A DNA stretch of 64,000 nucleotides from Primula veris (lineage: Eukaryota > Streptophyta > Magnoliopsida > Ericales > Primulaceae), in NCBI GenBank assembly GCA_963682055.1, contig OY821742.1:4983816-5047815 (forward strand). The letters are read 5' to 3'. The position numbers were made by a program, and so were the translations under genes. Each line of letters starts with the position of its first letter. Within the stretch, counting starts at the first letter, position 1. The notes below the pieces were generated by a model. It did not search any database. It was not told where the DNA came from and saw nothing but the letters and a program-made list of their open reading frames with translations. This document shows, one piece after another, positions 12,650 to 24,539 of the stretch.

Positions 12650-14083
12650 TTTTCTACAACGGGAGAAAAATACTGGATTAGTTATCATATAAATCAACAG
12701 GTTTATATGTTTTTGGTTTGCATAAGCACAAACTTGTTTCGAATCGACAGGTTCGAAAAATACTAGTTTTGCTTTTAATTTGAATAGGTACTCTCTAATC
12801 GAACAACGGGCCGATACTGAGACACCAATTCAGCGAAAATACACCTATATAGATACATTCGGGGAACTTATTATTTACTCAACCCCTTTCGGTAGCTCTA
12901 CTTGGACACGACCAGGAAAGACGGTGAGGGGGGTGGGCACGAATGCCTCTTAAAAACCGACCTCATTAGGAGAGCGACTTCCGCCTTTATCTTTCCTAGA
13001 CATCGTATCCAAATAGGTGAGCCTATTTGGGGAAGATTCATAATTATTCCAACTTAAATGTGAATATATATACCGGATTTCGCAAATTTTCAACTCAAAA
13101 TCTACATCTAAATGTTTAACCTTGAGGAAAATTTCTCAAAAGAGATACATTGTAAAATGTTCAAATTCGAGTCAATTTATAAGCTCACGTAACATATAAA
13201 TTAGCTTTCAACAAAAATATAAAGGCATACCGTACTCATGTAAACTAGTCCTAACATGGAATAGTAATATTAAAACACATGAGTTATTATTAAATCCAAC
13301 ACTAAAGTGTGACTTTTGCCATTTTCTATGTGTAATGAATACATCGCATAGGGTACATTAATCCATAGGCAATAAATGGTGGCATGCGAAGAGGCTAAAT
13401 ATAGTTAATGTCACACAAGCAATTAATACTAACATGCAAGAGGTGTTTTCTACAAGATTTCTACAAATTTTAAAAGTTGTAGCAATTAAATCTTACATCA
13501 TTTGCATGTAAATAAGTATTTTCGGACTAAACAATGGGTAAACTCGTACATATATACTATTCTAGGTATAAGGAGTAATTACAGGGACTACGAGTGTAAA
13601 TACAGGAAACTATATGCATTTTAAGGGTAATTACAGCTCTTGTCCTATAGTTTCAGGAGCTTTACAGGGAGACTCTAAAGTTTCAGTTAGTCACAGATTA
13701 GTCCTCCAATGTTTTAAAAATGACAGTTTAGGTCCGAAAGTTTATTATGTCTAATTTTACAAGTTATAAGTCGTTTCATAAGTGACATACATGGGTTCCA
13801 ATAGCAATTTTTCATCAAAAAAAACAGCCATCATGTGATATAAATCTTAAACATGAGATTTCCGGTTTTACTCTTGATTAATCATGCAATTTCTACGTTT
13901 TATTACAAGTAGAAATTTATGTACCTTAATTCGGAAATGCGAAAAGGATGATCGATATGTGATCTAGCAACCCAATAAACCCTCTTCCTAACTCGTCGAG
14001 GAAGAAATAGATCCGTATACTCACTTCTAATGAAACTATCTAGCTATTTCTTTATACCGTCGTTAAGGAAAGTGCCGATAACG
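12650..14083 (-). other. E1 5' leader between LTR and gag
   Basis: About 1.4 kb without an open frame on the coding strand. It presumably forms the untranslated leader carrying the primer-binding and packaging signals (inference). Confidence 0.6.
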
Positions 14084-14334
14084 TGTTGTGTGGCAACTAT
14101 TAGCAAAGTATCGACATAGCAAGATATGTATGGAGAGAGAGTAAAGTCGTCTTATTCAAGTATGAATATGTGTTAAACTATGAAGACTTCTACCCCTTTA
14201 TATAGTGGAGGGGTGGAATAAGATACATGAATATGCGAGAAGGTAGAAAGCCATAAGTCATAAACTCAAAGGTTATACACAATGTATGTAACCGATACAT
14301 GAATATGGACAACCACATACAATGTATCACAACA
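14084..14334 (-). repeat. E1 5' LTR
   Basis: 251 bp, identical by eye to 6899-7149 and followed by the GATAC target duplicate. The TATA box (minus strand) is near 14197-14205, so transcription should run leftward. Confidence 0.93.
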
Positions 14335-17300
14335 GATACTTTGATTCTTATTATTATGAAAAAAATGGTATTATATTCTTAAATGATACGATGATTATCT
14401 ACGAGTCCAACAAGTAATTAAGCTTTATTAAAAAAAGAATATAGATTTGCTAAAACTAAAAGCCGCCAATCTCATCGCCAAAGCAAAGAATCGTAATCAA
14501 TAACCCCGTTTATCCCGTCGTTGTTTAAACACATTTTGTAGTGCATTTGTCCTGATGATTACCTGCAAAGTGGATTTTTGTTTCAGGAACTTATCGTAAT
14601 ACAAAATTCTAACATATCTATGTACATAATCAATGAAAAAATATGAACATTTAGCTCCATCTGCCGTTTCAATAAGCTCGATAATCTTCATATGATGTCA
14701 TTTTAATTTGTTCATACTCTTAAATCTTAATAGTTGTTGATCATAGAATGTTTTTTTTTTATGAGAAACGTAATCAATCAAACACGAGACGCACAAAGAT
14801 GGATGGATAAACGAAAAACGAGCAAAACGAGAACAATGGCTTTATGGTAGGTAATTGCCAGAGCATTTCGTATTTAATTTGTCAAACGAGTAAATATCAA
14901 AGCTGAAATATATGAAGTTTGTTATCATCACTAAATGGTAATTACATATAAAAATTAATCACTTGGGGAATCGCCCATACCAACATTTATAGAGTGTATA
15001 GACATGAATCGTCTCTAAAATTTAAGAGATCCAACACACAAGCTCGAAAATGGAAGTTTTTTTTATATATTTATGGCCTAAATAAATGCAATATTTAAAT
15101 AGCTGACACAATTGCCTCTATTGTGTGTGCATGAAACCGTAATCGAAGTACTTACTATATTCCGTACATACTAAAACATGACTCTTCTAATAGAACATTC
15201 TAATTTTACTAGCTTTCGTTCTCTCTTTTCTAAGGTAGAAATGGTCAAAAGCCGTCCAATGGCGGCTTCAATTTGCATAGTCAGCTTCACCCAGAAGCTT
15301 AAACAAAATCCTCTACTAGATTTTAATTTCTACAAATAACACAATAATCATATTGTATACCTAAGAAATTAGAAAGAATAAAGCTAAAAGTCTGCTAAAG
15401 TATAGTGCTAATTAATCAATTAAAAGTTGACAACAAAGGTTTCTTTTAACACACACAAAACTCGAGTCATGTTAACAAAATTTCGTGTATACTCACAATT
15501 CGTGGTGTCCCTTTATTAAATATATCCATTTTGCTTTTATGATCAAAGCAATGACATATATATACATATACTTTCTAATTAACTTCATTCTTATCCGGCT
15601 ACTTTTCCTTCACTTATTTAAATAGTTTTTACGTTACGTTTATGTTAATTTGCAGTTGACCTCTTGTGTCGTTTTTATAAGCAACCTTTAATTCCTATAT
15701 TATGATTTTATAATTGCTTAAGGTACTCATAACATTTTTTATATTTTTCTCGCTTTGCGTACATTAATTCCGTTTGAGACCTTACCGGAAATGGGTGCCG
15801 AATTTACATATACATAATGTCAAGGGGAAAAATATATATTACAAGATGCCAAAACTCTATTTTGTACAAATTATATAGCAATACATAGTAAGAAAATAGA
15901 AAAATAACGACTATAGGAAGGAACAAACAATGTTCCGCGATATAAATCCGTGTAATTAATCGGAGAATCATAAAGTAGTCTTTCAGTTAATTAAAAGATC
16001 TACAATGATAACGATGGTCTCAATTTTGGTTTTGCTTCTCACAATTTCTTCTTTATCTCATTGACTATTTGCTTATGTATAATGTATGAGGAAAAGTCAT
16101 TTTGGGTTATAAAAGTTCCATAAGGAAGTCAATGATAGGAAATGAAGTAGTTACAAACTTACATAATATATAGAAGATCGGGCATTTCAAAGAAGTTGCA
16201 TCTTAATTCAAATAATATATTTATATTACAATTGATGTAAATTAAAGCCTTCTAAAGTTCTAGGAGGCATGTATGTCACGTACTTATATCAAACGCATAT
16301 AATTTTTTAAAATCAAAAGGCTAAAAAAGATTTGTTTTTAAAAAATTGATGTCAAACATGCACATATATAGCTGACTTTGTAAACTTATAGCAGAAACTA
16401 AATTCCTCCTATTATATTAAATTCAGAACATCTTGTAAAAAAGTTTAGTTGACCATACTCTTCGTATATTAGGGCTAAAAAAAAAAAAACTCTTCATATA
16501 TTAGCCTGCTGATTATTGTTTAGCTCTTTAAATTAAGTTTTTGTCTCCTTAAAATGAAGGGCAAATTTAGGTTCTCTATCAGAATAAATCAATTTTCAAA
16601 ATTTATCATATTTTTCCCTATTCTCTCTCTTTACTTGGAGAAGAAATAACCTCATGTATCATTTCACCATACCAAACTCTTTTTAGCTTAACAAGAATTT
16701 AATGCTAATATATTTATTTTTTTATTGGCTACATAAGGAATCTTAATTATTTATGCTTTGCAAATAAATATCCGCCGATATACTTGAAAGTTCAAACAAA
16801 TACACGAATATAAGATTTAATTAAAGGATTATTGGGGATTGATCATTTGCATGTGGTTACATTATATACCATCCGTTCCCAATTAATTGTCTTTTACAAA
16901 ATTACATGCAATTTTGATCGGTTTATAACATTTATCATAATTTTCATTCCGATAATTTTGATACAAGTTATTGATCGGTCAAAATTACATCGTAGTTTCG
17001 TAATAGACAATTAGTTAGGAACGGAGGGAGTGTAGGTTTAATTATTTGTCGGTTCCACCATAATGGCTATAATGAATTAGAAGAAACTTCCAAAAATAAA
17101 ACATTTTTTAATAACTATAAAATTAGAATAAAAAAAGCGACCGAATAAATAGTGCTATTGAGCAAGTAGCACATGATCCCATCTGCAATTTTTTTTTTTT
17201 TTTCAAATGCAAATAAACAATATTTAGCAGATAATAATTTATTATCGAATGTCTAGCTTGTATATAAACAGATACACTGAACTTCGCAAATCCAAATATG

Positions 17301-18479
17301 TTCATCTTAATTTCATCTTTTGATGTGTTAAATTTATTTAGTAAGTAATAAACATAAATCCCAATGCTATTTTGCAGTTGCTCATGCACATTGAAACATG
17401 TATCTTTTTTTTCTTTAAAAATGATTGTTTTAAAAAACACGCTACATAGTAAAAAAAAAACTTGAACCCAAGCTCGATAAAAAGCTCGATTTAGTGTCAT
17501 CTGCTGGTAATAATTTTATTTTTCAGTATCCTCGACTTCAACAATCCCATTATTTTTATACCCTAGCGTTAATTGTCGAAAGAAATGATGATCTGTCGGT
17601 GACGTATTATAGTCACATCACTCATTTCCGCTACATAGAAGGGCACTTTAGTCATTTCTTTCGTTGTCATGTCATCGTTCCGTCCAATCATTAACGTTAA
17701 GTTACAAAATCAAATATTGTTCAAGTAAAAGGTACTAAATAAAATATTGTTTCATTTATCATAAGGTCCATAAAACTATTGAATTGCCAAATTTATGTAT
17801 CTACTTACTCAAGTCATGAAAATTTTATTATTAAATTACTATAAATCCAACAAATACAATACCCACCGGCCCTTTTCCAAATTAAACCATAAAAATATAG
17901 GAGTACATATGTTAAATTGACCATTATAATTTATATCTATAACAGTATTAGTTTACGTCAACAACCAGAAAACAAATATTTTTTAAAAAAACTTTTTAAT
18001 TACACAAATTACAAATAAAATAAATACTAATTACACGCAGAATGCAAAATAAATCTGTTCTGTTACGTTAACTGTCATCACACTTTCAAAATCATTTGAC
18101 GTATGTTTATCTATCATGTTCTCTCATTTATCTCTCCAAATTTTTTTTTACTTTTAGAGGAATGAAAACTTTATTTTTTTTGCAATAATATTATTATTAT
18201 TAATTTATATGATTTCAGTTTTATAACTGTCAAGTTTACATTTCATCTATGTGTGCACTTAATGAATGTAAGATACGTATCAACATATCGTGTGAACAGG
18301 TCGGTCCGCTAATATATATATATATATATATAACCAATATGTATATAAATACGTGTATATAATACCCTCCGCGTGTATTAGCCCCACGTCCTCATCATCA
18401 CTCTTACAAAATCCAGTCAAAAACTTCAAAACCCTTAAAAATCTGATCATTTTCCCACACAAAAAATAAAAAAAAAACC
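14335..18479. other. Intergenic AT-rich stretch
   Basis: Apart from a Stowaway-like MITE at 16866-17032 I see no gene. Poly(T), poly(A) and TA runs are frequent. The TA microsatellite at 18311-18332 and a TATATAAATA stretch near 18344 lie 130-170 bp upstream of the next gene's start and may belong to its promoter. Confidence 0.5.
16866..17032. mobile_element. Stowaway-like MITE
   Basis: The ends are inverted: CCGTTCCCAATTAATTGTC on the left, and GACAATTAGTTAGGAACGG followed by AGGGAGT on the right, which is the CTCCCTCCGT terminus typical of Stowaway/mariner MITEs. TA dinucleotides flank it. Related sequences recur at 20537-20730, 21040-21265 and 31735-31930. Confidence 0.7.
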
Positions 18480-21400
18480 ATGATTTCATTAAAAATGGGT
18501 TCTTCAAAAGAAGGAAAAACAAAGAAAGTTTTAAGAGGAATAAAAACTTTGTTCTTCTTAATAACCATGTTGGTTTCTTTGCTATTATTTTCTGCTCCTG
18601 TTTTGCTTGCTATAGCTGATGCTCTTTTACCCTCTGCACTTCTCTCCGCTTCTCTCTCTCCTCACTCTCTCTCTATCGACTCCCTCTCTCGCCATTTCAG
18701 AGACTACGACTTTCGCTACTCGCTTGTTGATATACCGTTGGTTTCCCTTGTTAGATCAGCTGTTATACTTTGTAAGCTACTTCTTTTGTGTTTTTCAGTT
18801 TTTTTTTGTGAATTCTTTTTGTTGAATTATTAGGTGTAAGTGGAGTTATGGAAGTAAGCTACAAGTTGAGTAGTTTATTTATTTGTTTTAAAAAATCTGG
18901 CTTCATAACCTCGCTTTTCTGCTTATTAGGTCGCTAAAATCTTACGTTTTTTTTGCGCTTTTAGCATAGCGCTTGCAAAAATGATTTAGCTAAGTTTTCG
19001 CTTTCAAAACTTATTTTTTATCTGTAATAGGTGAGTATATACTAATGTTTGACTTTAGCTGAATAAAATTGAAGAGAAAAGTTTGAATTAAAATCTATCA
19101 AGAAACATTTTTTAAGGTAATGAAGACAATTTTATTCCAATTTCTTATTTGTATGAGAAATAAGCCTTTTCTTTTTCTTTTTGTTATTGAATACTCAGAT
19201 AGTTAGATATATGAGTGGAACTTGGAAATAAGCCATAAATGAAGAGAAGTCTTTAGCTGAATTTTATTGGGAAACAATTTTTAAACTTGTGTAATACTGT
19301 ACATTTTTGCAATTTTTTAAAATCAAGGTAAAAATTAACATGAGTTTAGGTAAGTTTTCTAATAGCTCTATAAGCTTCTAGATATTATTTAGTTAAAAAC
19401 TACCTTTAACCTGTATATTGGAAATCTAGCAAATTGTCATTTATGTGCTAAGGAAAGATGAGTAAAGTTTATATTGTGTTAATTAGCTTAAGAGGCTTTT
19501 TTTAGTTTCTAATACTTGTATTGGTTAATATTCATATCTGATAATTCAATTGCAAATACTATAAATTATCAAATACTTGTATTCAAGTGGATGTCTTTAC
19601 ATTTTCCACTAACAGTTATCCAAAGTTGCTACACATGTTCCATATCTTTTGAGTTACCTAAAAGTTTCATAAATGACCTCATTAGTAAAGTGGAATTAGA
19701 AAAGCTTTTGAGAGTAATATACTTGGAAGGTTACATATTATATGATATATTGTCTAATTTGATCTTCATTCGGGACAGGTGTATATAGCTTTTGCGATGG
19801 CCCGAGTCTCTCAAGAGGGCCTTACTTGGCAATTACGACCTTTTGTTCTGTTTCTTCGTTGGTATACGTATCCTGCAAGGCTTCGTTTGTGTTTAGTGAT
19901 ACGGGTATGGATCGAGGAGGATATGTTAGGGCAATGGAGATGGCTCTATTTACCTGTTCATTGGTATTGGCCATAGGTCATGTTGTGGTGGCCTATCGAA
20001 CAAGTTGTCGAGAAAGGAGAAAGCTTTTGGTTTACAAGATTGATATCGAAGCAGTAAGTTATTTTCTTATTATTTAAAATAATAGTAATTTACTATAATT
20101 TACATAAACTATAGGGAATACGTTTCCGAATTTAGGCGGTAAAACTCCGATCGACAATTTCAAGTTAGTGTCTTAAACATGCACATATGTCCTTATTTGC
20201 AAATTATGATTCAAAACATATAGTCCTGATTGAACAGATTTTTCGAATTTTTATTTGATTAAAATAACTGAAACACATTGGTTAAGTTATCTGTTTGGCA
20301 TGTTTTTGTTGGCTTTTACACGCATATTTCCTCTAGAAAAAGGCATGCTTCTGTGAAGTTATAATAACAACGATTTTAGTGTGAAATATTTTTCTATTTC
20401 AAATGTCAATTTCTGGCTATTTTGACTTTATGACTACGATCTTTAATATAAATGTGCAGGTTCCTATTTTTCTCTTTTGATATAAGGTTCCTATCACTTT
20501 CTTAATACGTTTTCTAACGGAAAATTTGAAAATAATGTTCCGTTCTCGTTTAATTGTCCATTATAAAACTATGTGCAATTTTGACTAACTTATAAATTGT
20601 ATTAAAATTATCGAAATGAATTTTTTTTAAATCTAATCATAAAATTTAACATTTGAACTATACGATTAACTTTTAAAAATTTGATTATGACAATTTTAAT
20701 AAAAATTATTAATCAATCAAAATTAGAACCCATAAAAACATTATGTATACAAATAAAAAAGCAGTCAAAGGACCTCAAGTTGCATTATTACTTTTCAAAA
20801 AAGGACCTCAAGTTGCATAGGTCCCACTTCACATTTTCAGATTTATCATGTTTTGACTCCCAAGGTCTAAATTCTTAGATTCTAGAAGATGATAGACTCC
20901 GAATATCAATTTCTTCTTCCTTAAGTTTAATGTCTAAACTGTATTATACTGTCATAATGATTCCAATTTTTATTTTGATGTCACTATTTATATATCTACC
21001 TCAAGAATTCTATTTTTCCCGGTTGTTGATATTACAGTACTTCTCCCCTTCCTTTTGTTAATAAACTATCAATTTTGACCGTTCAAGAACTTATATCAAA
21101 ATTGTCGGAATGAAAATTGTCAAAAGTTGATTATGTAGTTCAAATGTTAAATTCTATGATTAGATTTTGAAAAAAAATTCATTTTAACAATTTTAATACA
21201 AGTTATAAGCCGGTCAAAATTGCTCGTAGTTTCGGAATAGACAATTAAATGGAAACGGACGAAGCAACATGTAACTAAGTAAATTCCATGGAAATTTGTG
21301 AAAGTATATAAAGGGAAAATTACTAAACAACTTTTCAACTCTAATTAACAAAACTTACAAATCAAAACTTTTATTGCTAAAACATACAACTCTAATAAAT

Positions 21401-22434
21401 ACGTATAATTGTATGTTTTTATGTTTTTAAAAAAAAACTTTTAGGTGTTGTATGTTTTGACCATTGCCCGGGATAATAAATAAGTACAGTTGTGAAACTT
21501 TTTAAATAGCTAGTTAGAAAATTATAGTTTCTGACTTGTTTTTGTGCAGTTTCCTCGTGCATATATAAACACTATAAAAAAAATACCCAAATAGCGACGA
21601 GATTAATTACGGTATTTTTGGTTACGAGCTTATTAGCGACGGTTTTTGTGACGTATTTGTGACAGTTTAGTCAATTTGCGACAGATTTATGACAACTTTT
21701 TAAATTAATGATAAGTTTATGACAACTTTTGACTCTCAATCAATCAAACATTATTTTTTAAAAAACTTTCTAAACTGCCGTGTGAAGTCTTGGAATATTA
21801 CGTCTAATTCGATGTACAAGTTTGAAATTGTCAAAACAATTTTTATTTGTTTTTGAAAGAGTCAAAATCTAGTTACAATTACTTTTATAGGGAAATCCCA
21901 TCAGTAAAGACAATTGGTTATGGACGTTTACAATAGGGCCAGATTTGTTGAATTTTCAAATATATATTGTATTAATGTATGGAACTGGGATGAAAGTGTT
22001 TATTTTTTATTTGAAATATGCTAACATATCTAACTATATACATTAATGCAATGTGTGACAGATAAGTCTCTTAATTTCCTATATCTAGTTATAAAGTTGC
22101 TTTCAAATTAAGAAGTCGGCCAAAACGTGTTTCAGCATTTCTATGGCATAAAATCCTTGCAAAAGCCAAAAGCAATCACAGAATAGCATTGCAAATCTTG
22201 ATACTACTTTTATTTGATTCCTTAACATAGCTGTTTATTCTTTTCATACATATTACAGATTTAAGTAAAATTCTTGACTTTGGTGCCACCAAAACTAGTT
22301 TACTACATTTTTTTTAATAATAATTTTCAACTTGTGTGCCACCATTGCAGGTTTCGGCGTGCAAAAATGGGTTTCCGAGGTACCAAAAAATACATGTCCA
22401 AGAAGTAAGAACGAAGCAAAAAAGCAAGAAATGA
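18480..22434 (+). CDS. Plant integral membrane protein of unknown function (3 exons, 216 aa)
   Basis: Exons are 18480-18771, 19779-20053 and 22351-22434, with GT/AG borders and matching phases (phase 1, then phase 0); the total is 651 nt including TGA. An in-frame Met lies five codons after the chosen start (18495), so the start could be either. The protein has a basic N-terminus (KEGKTKKVLRG) followed by about four hydrophobic segments (near residues 23-46, 81-101, 112-135 and 144-168). It then has a conserved-looking cytosolic tail, YRTSCRERRKLLVYKIDIEA, and VSACKNGFPRYQKI, ending in a Lys-rich run. I recognise this tail from conserved plant proteins but cannot assign a function. Intron 2 (2.3 kb) is full of MITE remnants. 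Confidence 0.85.
20537..20730. mobile_element. Degraded Stowaway-like MITE in intron 2 of the membrane-protein gene
   Basis: CCGTTCTCGTTTAATTGTCC and CAATTTTGACTAACTTATAA match the inner sequence of the elements at 16866 and 21040; the right terminus is lost. Confidence 0.5.
21040..21265. mobile_element. Stowaway-like MITE in intron 2 of the membrane-protein gene
   Basis: The right end, CGGAATAGACAATTAAATGG then AAACGGACGAAG, and the inner TACAAGTTATAAGCCGGTC match the element at 16866-17032; the left end (CTTCTCCCCTTCC) is more diverged. Confidence 0.55.
21570..21760. mobile_element. Second CACTA-type MITE copy (degraded), in intron 2 of the membrane-protein gene
   Basis: It starts CACTATAAAAAAAA and has the same interior order as 6032-6221 (TACGAGCTTATTAGCGACGG, TGTGACAGTTTAG, GACAACTTTTTAAATTA, TTTTGACTCTCA). 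The right terminus has decayed to a T/A run. Confidence 0.65.
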
Positions 22435-24539
22435 ACGCACTTTCTGTACATATAATTTCAATATCAACAGCTAGTGACAATTCCGAGCCAGGCGACAGGT
22501 AAAATATTTTCCAACAATCTAGAAATGTTATTTTTTTTAATTGGACCACAGATTTCACATTTGTCCCTCAAATCATTAAAAACCATTTTCCTTTTAAGAA
22601 CAATGTTACCCTTACAACTACATGTTAATTGCTAAGCACAAATTGAACCAACATGATGAATTTGTGCCTAATTGGGGCCATCTTACATAAACAAAGAACT
22701 CCCATTTCCATCTCATCTGGATTTTATCATTATCCATGTGCATAGTTCAATATACTCTTATCAAGTTGCATTCATTATGATGAAATCTAACCACCACCAC
22801 ATAGATACAGCACATATTCCATATTATGATAACTAACTTTATTTTTCTATATTTTTTTTTCTTTTCTATAGGATACTACTCAAATGAGAAGATCATCTGT
22901 CACCGAGTGCTCTAGTGGTAGAGGTAGCAAATGGATGAGGACATACAATTTGATTTCAATACTTATTAAGTAATTATTATATATTAATGTACATATAATA
23001 CACTTGTTAAAGTTTTGTATCATGACAGAGGTCCATTATTCATATCTCATTGTGTTTAATTATTAATATCAGTATTTCATAAAACAGATAATGCAACTAC
23101 AGTATTATGGAAATAAAAAGTTTAGAATGAAGAAGAAACCACATCATCTGAGTAGTCCCTACTCTAGTGTCTTTCCCACATGGTTGTGTCACATAATAAT
23201 GTTCTCTTTTGAAACAGTGAACAATGTTGTATCATAAAATTCAATTAATTAAATTAGGTTCATGTTAGGAAACCAGTACATATGTAGGTAATTACCTCAT
23301 ATTCATAAATATACACCTAAAATATCCAGACATTTTTCTTATGTTTTCTTGCACAGTACAAACCAAACTGATTTAAAAGGGCTCCCAAGAGCAAGTTCCA
23401 CGCAATTGCAGATTGTACATATTACTCTTTGTTTTCTTTCTATACATAGCTGTGCCACATGTATGTATGGGCACTTATGCATACCCTACAAATAAGGGAC
23501 ATGGATGTAATATGAGTGGGTATTTTTCTTGCATATAATAGACAAATTCTACATGACCAAGTTGGTCACATGTCTCAGTGTTTAACTATCAGAAACACTA
23601 AAGCATGGTCCTTCCTTAGGACTGGTTTGGTGCAAAGCTGACAAGTATTTGAACTTTTTAAATAAATTCTAAGTTTTCTGGCATGAAAGCAAACTATGAA
23701 CAAAAGATTTCTAATTTGTCAGACAAATATACTAGTACCCTTTATAAGCAAAGGTAAAAAAAAAACTGGGTTTAAAAACTACATTCAAACATGGCTAAGC
23801 CGAGCATTTAGTTGACCGATAAATCCTAGGTTTTCTGAGTTCAGATCTAAAAAAAGTGGAAGCTTAAAATTGAATAAAACCGAGTTTTTTTGGCTTAAAC
23901 AACTAAATATATTAGCTAAGAAAAAATGCAGCCTATAAGTTACCACACTTGCAAAGTTAGCAACATGTGTGTACTGTAATGATTTAAAAAATTACATGTA
24001 ATTCTGAGAATTGTTTGATCAAAGTTCTGGCAAATATTAATAACTACAACAAAGAGAAATTTCAAGAAACAAATAGAAGTAAGAACTTAAACCTAAAGGC
24101 TCAAGTTTAGAGGTACACTTTGATTGCAATAAAAGGAATAATTACGCGTATTTAAACCTTTTCTAAGATAAACTCTTGCACCGAAAACAAAGAAATTCGA
24201 TTTGCATTGCTATTTCAACCGAGAGGAGAAATCAAATTAACAGTGCCCCAACACCACCACAAGAAGTTATTTTTACCACTTATCCAAAACAAACCAACCA
24301 AACGTCGTGTCCATAAGAAAAGTAACATTCAATTTAGAGCATGGTGTCCCTACATAACATTTTTCAAATCCAGTTGCTACATAAATACAGAGGTTGTCTA
24401 CATGAATAGGCAGTGAGCATTTAAAGGTCTTATACAGTAGTGTACATAGGGCAAGCTAGAAAAAAGGCTTAATCAAACACCTTCTACTTCTAATTTCACA
24501 AGGAAAGAGTAGAACCTTTTCTTCTCTTCAATAAGTTTG
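22435..24539. other. Intergenic region between two convergent genes
   Basis: This 2.1-kb stretch lies 3' of the membrane-protein gene and 3' of the NUDCD2-like gene, so it should contain both polyadenylation regions. I see no coding exon, no transposon ends and no RNA gene. Confidence 0.5.

Larger units (their letters stand above)
6899..14334 (-). mobile_element. Ty1/copia LTR retrotransposon E1 (complete, minus-strand coding, defective)
   Basis: Two 251-bp LTRs, each starting TGTTGTG and ending CACAACA, bound the element. GATAC flanks both sides (6894-6898 and 14335-14339), giving an exact 5-bp target duplication. By eye the LTRs are identical. The minus-strand interior encodes, in order, gag, protease, integrase, reverse transcriptase and RNase H, which is the Ty1/copia order. 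A polypurine tract (AAGGGGAAG) adjoins the 3' LTR. No clean initiator-Met primer binding site follows the 5' LTR; the adjoining bases read CGTTATCGGCAC. The reading frame is broken at several places (see the gag-pol entry), so mobilisation by proteins supplied in trans, or LTR gene conversion, is inferred. Confidence 0.95.

Noticed and set aside
14497..14691. 64-codon minus-strand frame with FIDYVHRYV and FLKQKS, faintly like a copia integrase
   Set aside because: The similarity is only a few residues, no catalytic motif or neighbouring domain is present, and the flanks are non-coding.
17123..17500. 125-codon minus-strand frame
   Set aside because: AT-driven composition (poly-K, F and L), no recognisable domain, no splice or start context.
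22895..22935. GTGCTCTAGTGGTAGAGG, resembling a tRNA A box
   Set aside because: No B box follows at tRNA or SINE spacing and no fold is apparent.
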